From assembly GCA_947493495.1 (NCBI GenBank), contig CANLRN010000008.1, forward strand, positions 1 to 64,000: 64,000 nucleotides of DNA. Reading direction: 5' to 3'. The notes under the pieces were generated by a model. The model did no database searches, was not told where the DNA came from, and saw only the letters and a program-made list of their open reading frames with translations. Position 1 is the stretch's first letter, and every line of letters starts with the position of its first letter. Both the position numbers and the translations under genes were made by a program. Positions 55,120 through 62,121 of the stretch are shown piece by piece. The stretch is from an uncultured Aquimarina sp. (GTDB taxonomy: Bacteria > Bacteroidota > Bacteroidia > Flavobacteriales > Flavobacteriaceae).

Positions 55120-56181
55120 ATGGTATTAAATGATCGCATCGCAGCTTTTTCTGAATTAGGGAAGTTCTTAAGTCAATTTAAAAGTACTGGCTATGAGAAA
55201 ATTAGTGGTGTCTTACATAATGACAACTTTTTTGATGGGATGCTCCAAAAAATACAAACCGCTAGGCATTATAATGGATGGTTTAATGAAGATAATGTAC
55301 TATTTGCAATAGCACAATGGGGTAAGATACTTTCCAAAAAGAATTTAGAAAATTGGTTGACTCCATATCCACTAACACATTGTACTCCAAAAACAGTTGG
55401 AGTAATCATGGCTGGAAATATTCCTTTAGTTGGATTTCATGATTTTCTCTCTGTAGTACTAAGCGGTCATAATATCCTTATAAAACAGTCTTCTAATGAT
55501 GATCAATTATTACCATATATCATATCTTATCTAATCGCAGTAGAACCTAGATTTAAAGATAAAATTACGTATACTGCAGAAAAACTAACCAATTTTGATG
55601 CAATTATTGCTACTGGAAGTAATAATACGGCACGATATTTTGAGCATTATTTTGGCAATAAACCTAATATAATCCGAAAAAATAGAAATTCAATTGCTAT
55701 TCTTACTGGCCAAGAATCAAAAAAACAGTTAGAGGCACTAGGTGAAGATATTTTTAGGTACTATGGCCTTGGATGTAGAAGTGTTTCTAAACTAATGGTT
55801 CCAGAAGGATATGATTTCACAAACTTTTTTGAAGCCATCTACACATATCATGATATCATACAAGGAGCCAAATATGCGAATAATTATGATTACAATAAGG
55901 CGGTGTATCTGATGAGTAGCTATACATTATTAGAAAACGGTTTTCTTATACTTAAAGAAGACAGCAGTTACAGTTCTCCGATCGCGACTGTATTTTATGA
56001 AAAATATGATTCCATAGATGATATTACTAAAAAATTAAAAGAAGACGAAGAAAAAATTCAATGTATCGTTAATAATCCAGTAATAGAACAAAGTACTGAT
56101 TTTGGTACAACTCAAAAGCCTTCATTGACAGATTATGCAGACGGTATAGATATCATTGAATTTTTAATAACAATCCGTTAA
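55120..56181 (+). CDS. LuxC-like acyl-CoA reductase (about 353 aa)
   Basis: Reduces acyl-CoA or an acyl-enzyme to aldehyde with NADPH. Pattern: VIMAGNIPLVGFHDFLSVVLSGHNILIKQSS for the nucleotide domain, and YYGLGCRSVSKLMVP with the likely catalytic cysteine. ATG 55120 begins just before the conserved VLNDRIAAFSEL; GTG 55102 is possible. It sits between a divergent ferredoxin gene and serC, the usual Flavobacteriia order. LuxC-type here does not mean light: no luxAB genes are in the window. The substrate is unknown. Confidence 0.85.
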   Translation: MVLNDRIAAFSELGKFLSQFKSTGYEKISGVLHNDNFFDGMLQKIQTARHYNGWFNEDNVLFAIAQWGKILSKKNLENWLTPYPLTHCTPKTVGVIMAGNIPLVGFHDFLSVVLSGHNILIKQSSNDDQLLPYIISYLIAVEPRFKDKITYTAEKLTNFDAIIATGSNNTARYFEHYFGNKPNIIRKNRNSIAILTGQESKKQLEALGEDIFRYYGLGCRSVSKLMVPEGYDFTNFFEAIYTYHDIIQGAKYANNYDYNKAVYLMSSYTLLENGFLILKEDSSYSSPIATVFYEKYDSIDDITKKLKEDEEKIQCIVNNPVIEQSTDFGTTQKPSLTDYADGIDIIEFLITIR

Positions 56182-56315
56182 ATAAAAACAAATAATTTAT
56201 CGATTTGATCTGGTATATGTTTCAGATTATTAGCACCTTTGTGGTGTTTTTTTTCTAGGGCAAAATTCCAGGAAAAATTGTAACCTTAAATATACTAAAC
56301 AAGATAAAACTACTG

Positions 56316-57380
56316 ATGAAAAAGCATAACTTTAGCGCAGGACCTTGTATTTTACCGCAAGAAGTATTTAATGAAGCATCACAAGCCATATTAGATTTTA
56401 ACAATTCTGGTTTATCTATTGTCGAAATCTCACATAGAAGTAAAGATTTTGTAGATGTAATGGAAGAAGCTAGAAGCTTAGCCCTAGAATTACTAGGACT
56501 AGAAGGAAAAGGATACAAAGTACTTTTCTTACAAGGAGGAGCCAGCACACAGTTCTTAATGACAGCTTACAACTTATTACAGTCTAAAGCTGGTTATATT
56601 AATACAGGAAGTTGGAGTGATAAAGCTATAAAAGAGGCAAAATTATTTGGTGAAGCACTAGAAGTAGCCTCTTCTAAAGATGCAAATTATAATTACATCC
56701 CGAAAGGCTATGAAGTTCCTAATGATCTAGACTATCTCCACTGCACTAGTAACAATACAATTTTTGGAACACAAATTAAAGAATTCCCTAAAGCAAACTG
56801 TCCTTTGGTATGTGATATGAGTAGTGATATTTTCTCTAGAGTGTTGGATTTCTCTCAATTTAGTATAATATATGCAGGAGCACAAAAAAATATGGGCCCA
56901 GCAGGAACTACTCTGGTAGTACTCAAAGAAGATATTCTCGGTAAAATAGAAAGACAAATACCATCTATGTTAGATTACCAAGTTCATATTAGCAAAAGTA
57001 GTATGTTTAATACACCACCTGTTTTTGCAGTATACACATCTATGCTAACACTAAGATGGCTAAAAAAATTAGGAGGAATTGCTGCAATTGCCGAAGAAAA
57101 TGAAAAAAAAGCCAAGCTTATCTACTCGGAGATTGATCTAAATCCACTTTTTAAAGGATTTGCTGCAAAAGAAGATAGATCTACAATGAATGCAACATTT
57201 TCATTGGCAGATGGACATCTAAAAGAAACTTTTGATACCATGTGGAAAGAAGCAGGTATCAATGGGCTAAATGGACACAGAAGTGTTGGAGGATATAGAG
57301 CTAGTATGTATAATGCTATGCCTCTAGAAAGTGTTGCTGTCCTTGTAGATATCATGGGAGATTTAGAACGAAAAGCATAA
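56316..57380 (+). CDS. serC: Phosphoserine aminotransferase
   Basis: Transaminates 3-phosphohydroxypyruvate to phosphoserine, in serine synthesis, using PLP. Motifs: FSAGPCILPQEVFNEA at the start, QGGASTQFLM, IYAGAQKNMGPAGTTLVV with the PLP lysine, and GLNGHRSVGGYRASMYNAM at the end, where arginines bind the phosphate. Length 354 is normal. serA follows 61 bases downstream. The gap has a small inverted repeat, attccc and gggaat (57404-57424). Confidence 0.96.
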   Translation: MKKHNFSAGPCILPQEVFNEASQAILDFNNSGLSIVEISHRSKDFVDVMEEARSLALELLGLEGKGYKVLFLQGGASTQFLMTAYNLLQSKAGYINTGSWSDKAIKEAKLFGEALEVASSKDANYNYIPKGYEVPNDLDYLHCTSNNTIFGTQIKEFPKANCPLVCDMSSDIFSRVLDFSQFSIIYAGAQKNMGPAGTTLVVLKEDILGKIERQIPSMLDYQVHISKSSMFNTPPVFAVYTSMLTLRWLKKLGGIAAIAEENEKKAKLIYSEIDLNPLFKGFAAKEDRSTMNATFSLADGHLKETFDTMWKEAGINGLNGHRSVGGYRASMYNAMPLESVAVLVDIMGDLERKA

Positions 57381-57403
57381 AAAAAATAATTAAATAAAAA
57401 TAG

Positions 57404-57424
57404 ATTCCCATCTTGAGAGGGAAT
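57404..57424. repeat. Short palindrome between serC and serA
   Basis: attccc (57404-57409) and gggaat (57419-57424) are inverted, followed by gaca. Short palindromes with this wording are common between Flavobacteriia genes as I recall. No function is shown. Confidence 0.35.
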
Positions 57425-57441
57425 GACATAAAAACTATATC

Positions 57442-58392
57442 ATGAAAGTATTAGCAAACGACGGAGTATCACAAAGCGGAATCGATGCTCTGGAAAAAGC
57501 TGGGTTCGAAGTACAAACTACTACTGTAGCACAAGATCAATTGGTCGATTATATCAATAAAAATGAAATCAATGTTTTATTGGTTCGCAGTGCTACAAAA
57601 GTGAGAACAGACATTATTGATAACTGTGCATCTTTAAAAATTATTGGTCGTGGAGGTGTAGGTATGGACAACATTGATGTTACCTATGCCCGCGAAAAAG
57701 GATTACATGTGATTAATACTCCAGCAGCTTCTTCTGGTTCTGTAGCAGAGTTAGTTTTTGCTCATTTGTATGGCAGCGTTCGTTTTTTGCATGATGCAAA
57801 TCGGAATATGCCATTAGAAGGTGATAGCAAATTTAAAAACTTAAAAAAAGCTTATGCTGGAGGTACAGAATTACGAGGAAAAACATTAGGCATCATAGGT
57901 ATAGGGCGTATTGGTCAGGCAACTACAAAAATCGCTATTGGAGTAGGAATGAATGTTATCGTATACGATCCCTTTATTGAAGAAGTAGAAATTCCTGTAG
58001 CATTTTTTGATGGGCAATCTCTTAATTTCAAAATAAAAACAGTTTCTAAAGAAGAAGTATTAAAACAAGCAGATTTTATTACACTACACGTTCCTGCACA
58101 AAAAGAGTATGTAATTGGAAAAGCAGAAATCGCGCAAATGAAAGATGGTGCAGGATTAATTAATGCAGCTCGTGGGGGTGTTATTGATGAGGTAGCGCTA
58201 GTAGAAGCTCTGGAAAACGGAAAACTAAGTTTTGCAGGTCTAGATGTATTCGAAAATGAACCTAATCCAGCCATCAAAGTATTGATGAATACTAAAATAT
58301 CGCTCACACCACATATTGGTGCAGCTACAGGAGAAGCACAAGATCGTATCGGACAAGAATTAGCAGATCAGATTATTTCTATTTTAAAGTAA
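57442..58392 (+). CDS. serA: D-3-phosphoglycerate dehydrogenase (D-2-hydroxyacid dehydrogenase)
   Basis: Oxidises 3-phosphoglycerate to 3-phosphohydroxypyruvate, first step of serine synthesis. Motifs: GRGGVGMDNIDV, GIIGIGRIGQATTKIA for NAD, NAARGGVIDE with the catalytic arginine neighbourhood, and SLTPHIGAATGEAQ with the catalytic histidine. At 316 residues it lacks the C-terminal ACT domain, so it should escape feedback of the E. coli type. Placement after serC supports SerA. A strong terminator follows. Confidence 0.93.
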   Translation: MKVLANDGVSQSGIDALEKAGFEVQTTTVAQDQLVDYINKNEINVLLVRSATKVRTDIIDNCASLKIIGRGGVGMDNIDVTYAREKGLHVINTPAASSGSVAELVFAHLYGSVRFLHDANRNMPLEGDSKFKNLKKAYAGGTELRGKTLGIIGIGRIGQATTKIAIGVGMNVIVYDPFIEEVEIPVAFFDGQSLNFKIKTVSKEEVLKQADFITLHVPAQKEYVIGKAEIAQMKDGAGLINAARGGVIDEVALVEALENGKLSFAGLDVFENEPNPAIKVLMNTKISLTPHIGAATGEAQDRIGQELADQIISILK

Positions 58393-58413
58393 AAATAAAA
58401 AATTACTAATCAC

Positions 58414-58449
58414 AAAAATCCCTTTATCTAAAATGATAAAGGGATTTTT
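58414..58449 (+). terminator. Rho-independent terminator after serA
   Basis: Perfect 15-base arms aaaaatccctttatc (58414-58428) and gataaagggattttt (58435-58449), loop of six, with a T run at the end. It lies 22 bases after the serA stop. Confidence 0.85.
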
Positions 58450-58580
58450 TATGTCATAGAACGTAAGATATCGATTAATTGAGTAGTTTATCTAGTTTTA
58501 TATGTAATAAAATTATTCTTAGAACTGAATCATAAAAATAATTAATGTAAATTTAGATCACATAATAAAAAAATATAATC

Positions 58581-59219
58581 ATGTCTGGAATTTTAGAACT
58601 TTTGAATAGCCCAATAGGCAAACAAATTATTAGCGGTGTTAGTGGTCAAACTGGTCAATCAGCTGATAAAACAGGAGGTTTATTAAGTATGGCAATGCCT
58701 GTATTAATGGGTGCTATGCAAAAAAACGCTTCAACTCCTGAAGGTGCTTCAGGTATACTAAGCGCATTAAATGGAAAACACGCTGGAGGAGGCATCTTGG
58801 ATAACTTAGGAGGCCTTTTTCAAGGAGGAGTAGAAGAAAATGTTACTAATGATGGTGCTGGGATATTAGGTCATATATTAGGAGGAAAGCAAGCAGGAGT
58901 AGAAAATGCCCTGAGCCAGAAATCTGGTATGGATTCTAGTTCTGTTAGTAATATATTAAAAGTAGCTGCCCCGATATTAATGGGAGTTTTAGGAAAACAA
59001 GCTGCACAAAACAATGTCTCTGATGCGAATGGATTAAGCAATATGCTTGGCGGAATGCTTGGTGGTGGAGCAGGATCTAAACAACAATCTTTAATCGAAT
59101 CTTTTCTAGATGCTGATGGAGACGGTAGCATTCTAGATGATGTTGCTGGTATGGTATTAGGTGGTGGTAAAAAATCTGGCGGAATCGGAGGACTTCTAGG
59201 AGGACTTTTTGGTAAATAA
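58581..59219 (+). CDS. DUF937 domain protein (212 aa)
   Basis: A glycine- and methionine-rich protein of the YidB/DUF937 type, with LLSMAMPVLMGAMQKNAS and APILMGVLGKQAAQNN as paired repeats. Near the end the EF-hand-like stretch LDADGDGSILDDVAGMVLGGG is typical. Function unknown. It stands between the serA terminator and a hairpin at 59341. Start at ATG 58581 gives the usual N-terminus SGILELLNSPIGKQIISGV. Confidence 0.9.
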   Translation: MSGILELLNSPIGKQIISGVSGQTGQSADKTGGLLSMAMPVLMGAMQKNASTPEGASGILSALNGKHAGGGILDNLGGLFQGGVEENVTNDGAGILGHILGGKQAGVENALSQKSGMDSSSVSNILKVAAPILMGVLGKQAAQNNVSDANGLSNMLGGMLGGGAGSKQQSLIESFLDADGDGSILDDVAGMVLGGGKKSGGIGGLLGGLFGK

Positions 59220-59340
59220 ACACCTTCGATAAAAATAGTAGATATGTAACATTAACATTCTTTTCTTTTAATTAGAGAATTATATCTAATCATTCTAGAA
59301 TGTTTTCGCACTATCGAAAAATAATATTTATATAGCTATT

Positions 59341-59364
59341 AAGCCTCAATGTACATTGAGGCTT
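59341..59364. terminator. Perfect hairpin after the DUF937 gene
   Basis: The 24 bases from 59341 form a perfect palindrome, with arms aagcctcaat and attgaggctt around gtac. It probably ends the DUF937 transcript; a modest T run (atttca) follows. It lies 122 bases after the stop. Confidence 0.7.
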
Positions 59365-59434
59365 ATTTCATAAAATGTTAAAGCAAATGGTTATTGGTAG
59401 GCTTTTTTGTATTTTGACAAAAAAGTAATAGGAT

Positions 59435-59863
59435 ATGAAATATGGTATGTATGCATTAATTCTAGGACTATTTATATATAGTTGCAGCAGTACTAAGAAT
59501 AGAAATTTACAGACTGCATCTACAAATAAAATAGCTGATACTGTTAGAATTGCTAATGATAGTTTAGAATATGAAATTATAATTATTGAACCTGGATTTA
59601 ATAGTTGGATAGTAACACAAAGGTCAAGAGGGTATTATTCAGAACCCTTTCTAGAGAACAGAAATCGACAATATGTGATTGAATATAATCAAAGAGTATT
59701 ACAGCCACAACGATTTAATCCTAATTTATATCAGCAAACTATCAATTATGAATCTACTATCCATTATGGCTATGAAGTGAATTACTTATTATATAATTAC
59801 TTTTTATTTTTTGAACAACGGTACAATCAACGTTTTGTATTTTCTAGAGGTCGGAGATTTTGA
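59435..59863 (+). CDS. DUF6146-like lipoprotein (142 aa)
   Basis: Small exported lipoprotein with a lipobox ending IYSC (Cys17). The middle (YEIIIIEPGFNSWIVTQ) and the later QRVLQPQRFNPNLYQQTINYE match a family that I recall as DUF6146 of Flavobacteriia. It is rich in Tyr, Asn and Arg. It is followed by a DUF6787-like gene 30 bases on. No function is known. Confidence 0.8.
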   Translation: MKYGMYALILGLFIYSCSSTKNRNLQTASTNKIADTVRIANDSLEYEIIIIEPGFNSWIVTQRSRGYYSEPFLENRNRQYVIEYNQRVLQPQRFNPNLYQQTINYESTIHYGYEVNYLLYNYFLFFEQRYNQRFVFSRGRRF

Positions 59864-59889
59864 CAAAAAAACTATTAATTGTAATTTTG
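59859..59889 (+). promoter_or_regulatory. Promoter at the junction of two genes
   Basis: tttg (59859-59862) and taattttg (59882-59889) are 19 bases apart, a full consensus. The -7 end is only four bases before ATG 59894, so the mRNA would be almost leaderless. The word also covers the stop of the DUF6146-like gene, so it could be incidental. Confidence 0.4.
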
Positions 59890-59893
59890 TAAA

Positions 59894-60415
59894 ATGAAAA
59901 AATTTAAAGATCGTTGGGATATACATGCCAATTGGCAGCTACTCTTTCCTTGTATAGGGCTTATTGGATTACTGTTCTCTGCTTACCTTATAAGCAACAA
60001 AATTACAACTCAGGTATTTAAATTATCTGATACCGATGAATCTTATTGGTTATCTATCATCATGATAACTTTATTTTTTTTTATTCCTCTAGTTGGATTA
60101 ACTTTAAAAATATTTACAGTTTTAGAGAAAAAATGGGAAATAACTTATCGCTGGGAACTTATTGCGATATTTATAGTATTTGCAATTACTGGATCTACTG
60201 CAGCCAAAGTATCTGATCCTATACTATCATTTTTAAATTTTAATAGAGAAACGACCAATGGGTGGATATATTGGCCATTGAGAATATTCTTAATCTTCCC
60301 TATATATCAAATCTTGCTAGTTATTGTTGGATGGATATTTGGGCAATTTAACTTCTTTTGGAATTTCGAGAAAAAAATGCTCAGAAGAATGGGATTAGCG
60401 AGGTTCATTAAATAA
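59894..60415 (+). CDS. DUF6787-like membrane protein (173 aa)
   Basis: A membrane protein with four helices, about residues 14-32, 53-74, 88-107 and 132-150, after a charged start (MKKFKDRWDIHANWQLLFPC). The opening pattern fits a family I remember as DUF6787, but it is not certain. The C-terminal segment (MLRRMGLARF) is basic. It follows the DUF6146-like gene by 30 bases and may be transcribed with it or from its own promoter at 59859-59889. Function unknown. Confidence 0.75.
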   Translation: MKKFKDRWDIHANWQLLFPCIGLIGLLFSAYLISNKITTQVFKLSDTDESYWLSIIMITLFFFIPLVGLTLKIFTVLEKKWEITYRWELIAIFIVFAITGSTAAKVSDPILSFLNFNRETTNGWIYWPLRIFLIFPIYQILLVIVGWIFGQFNFFWNFEKKMLRRMGLARFIK

Positions 60416-60447
60416 ACATATAATACCTTTTATCTAAACTCATCCGT

Positions 60448-60747
60448 CTATGATGGATCTACTTCTATAACATCTTCATATTTTTCTTTTTTAAAGACAT
60501 AGGTATATAACCACATAATTGTAAAGGTGGGGATAAAATCTAATCCCGGAATTGCTTCTTCAATAAATGTAATAAAACCAGCTGTTTTACCAGCAGCACC
60601 TTTATACATTTTTATCATTAACCAAGCTGCAAGTGGAGCCCATATAATATCACTAAACTCACCTACTCCAGGGATTACAAAACTAAGCATCCCTAATGCA
60701 TCAAAAAGTACACTGAGGCCTAATTTTTTATATTTACTATTTGTCAT
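60448..60747 (-). CDS. Small membrane protein, unknown function (99 aa)
   Basis: Two or three hydrophobic segments (LGLSVLFDALGMLSFVIPGV, FIPTFTIMWLYTYVF) with a glycine-rich loop between. The central GEFSDIIWAPLAAWLMIKMYKG gives a pattern seen in small Flavobacteriia proteins, but I cannot name the family. It converges on the DUF6787-like gene 32 bases away and follows the GTP cyclohydrolase gene on the same strand after 61 bases. Confidence 0.7.
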   Translation of the reverse strand: MTNSKYKKLGLSVLFDALGMLSFVIPGVGEFSDIIWAPLAAWLMIKMYKGAAGKTAGFITFIEEAIPGLDFIPTFTIMWLYTYVFKKEKYEDVIEVDPS

Positions 60748-60808
60748 ATATAATTTATTAAGGGGTAAAAACTATATAAGATAATACAAAGAGTATTCCA
60801 AAAAAAAA

Positions 60809-61405
60809 CTATGTCAAATCAGCAGTAATAAGTCTTAAGAACTCTGTACGCGTTTCTATTTTTTCGAATTGCCCTCTAAACCCAGAAGTCGTAGTAACAG
60901 AATTTTGTTTTTGTACACCACGCATCATCATGCACATATGTGATGCTTCAATAACCACAGCAACACCTTTAGGCTTTAGTGTATCATTAATACACTCCAA
61001 TATATCGTGTGTCAAACGTTCTTGCACCTGTAATCGCCTAGCAAAAACATCAACTATACGAGGTAATTTACTTAATCCTACAATATGTCCATTAGGAATA
61101 TAAGCAATATGAGCTTTGCCAAAAAATGGCAACATATGATGTTCGCATAAAGAATATATTTCTATATCTTTTACGATCACCATATCATCATAATCTTCTT
61201 TAAACATGGCTCCTTTGAGAATTTCTGTAGGATTTTGATGATATCCTTGTGTGAGAAACTGCATGGCTTTTGCAGCCCGCTCTGGAGTTTTTACAATTCC
61301 TTCTCTTTCTATATCCTCTCCTAGATCACTGATGATTGATTGAAACTTATTTTTTATATCTTCTGTAACCTCTATGTTGTATTCTTCAAATTTTTTATAT
61401 GGCAT
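60809..61405 (-). CDS. folE: GTP cyclohydrolase I
   Basis: Opens GTP to 7,8-dihydroneopterin triphosphate, first step of folate and tetrahydropterin synthesis. Zinc ligands appear in [10 protein letters not shown] and HMCMMMRG; the central [24 protein letters not shown] is the family's signature. Length 198 is normal. It follows msrA on the same strand with an 11-base gap, so a shared transcript is likely. Confidence 0.96.
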   Translation of the reverse strand: MPYKKFEEYNIEVTEDIKNKFQSIISDLGEDIEREGIVKTPERAAKAMQFLTQGYHQNPTEILKGAMFKEDYDDMVIVKDIEIYSLCEHHMLPFFGKAHIAYIPNGHIVGLSKLPRIVDVFARRLQVQERLTHDILECINDTLKPKGVAVVIEASHMCMMMRGVQKQNSVTTTSGFRGQFEKIETRTEFLRLITADLT

Positions 61406-61416
61406 TATCTACAAAT

Positions 61417-61974
61417 TTATTCTCCAACTTCTTTTTTTAATTTTTGCTTAAAACTGTATTGTAATGTACTTAGTTTTGGTGTAATTACAAACTGACAATA
61501 TCGCTGATCACTATTTTGATTATAGTAATCCTGATGATACTCTTCTGCCTTATAAAAAACCCCTAATTTTGTGATCTCTGTTACAATATGATTATCGAAT
61601 GCTTTATTTTTGGTAAGGTACGCTATCATATCCTCCGAGTATTTTTTTTGAGTTTCATCAATATAAAAAATAGCACTTCTATATTGTGTCCCAGTATCTG
61701 CTCCTTGTCTATTTAAAGACGTGGGGTCATGAGTTGCAAAAAAGATTTCTAATAACTCATTAAAACTAATAATATCTGCATCAAATTGAATCTTTATAGC
61801 TTCTGCATGTCCAGTCCTTCCCGTAGTTATTTCTCGATATGCAGGGTTTCTGATAGTACCGCCTGTATAACCAGATTCTACTGCAATCACTCCTTCTAAT
61901 CGTTGAAAAACAGCTTCTGTACACCAAAAACATCCTCCTGCAAAAACCGCAGATTGTAATGTATTGTTTCCCAT
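61417..61974 (-). CDS. msrA: Peptide methionine sulfoxide reductase A
   Basis: Reduces methionine S-sulfoxide in proteins. The catalytic motif is GGCFWCTEAVF (residues 14-24), followed by ESGYTGGTIRNP, ITTGRTGHAEAIKIQFD and YYNQNSDQRYCQFVI, where the later cysteine is a likely resolving residue. It lacks a signal peptide and so acts in the cytoplasm. It begins 11 bases before folE in transcription order. A 12-base inverted repeat lies upstream at 61992-62031. Confidence 0.95.
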   Translation of the reverse strand: MGNNTLQSAVFAGGCFWCTEAVFQRLEGVIAVESGYTGGTIRNPAYREITTGRTGHAEAIKIQFDADIISFNELLEIFFATHDPTSLNRQGADTGTQYRSAIFYIDETQKKYSEDMIAYLTKNKAFDNHIVTEITKLGVFYKAEEYHQDYYNQNSDQRYCQFVITPKLSTLQYSFKQKLKKEVGE

Positions 61975-61991
61975 AATATTGTTAAAAAATA

Positions 61992-62031
61992 TTTATTGTT
62001 TAACGAAAATAAAGATTTATTAAACAATAAA
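61992..62031. repeat. Inverted repeat in the msrA/DUF5916 gap
   Basis: Perfect arms tttattgtttaa (61992-62003) and ttaaacaataaa (62020-62031), 16 bases apart, within the divergent promoter region. It could be an operator for either gene; no binding protein is known. Confidence 0.5.
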
Positions 62032-62076
62032 GCGCTTTTTAACTTTTCGTTAGTACCACATGTACTATCACAGTTC

Positions 62077-62084
62077 TAGATTTG
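62077..62084 (+). promoter_or_regulatory. -7 element for the DUF5916-type gene
   Basis: tagatttg agrees with TAnnTTTG, 37 bases before ATG 62122. No clear -33 element is present. Confidence 0.45.
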
Positions 62085-62121
62085 CAGCAATTACAACAAA
62101 CAAGCACTTTTTTACCCATAT

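Noticed and set aside
55120-56181. A bioluminescence gene
   Set aside because: The protein resembles LuxC, but no luxA, luxB or luxD-like gene is nearby; LuxC-like reductases are common in non-luminous Flavobacteriia.
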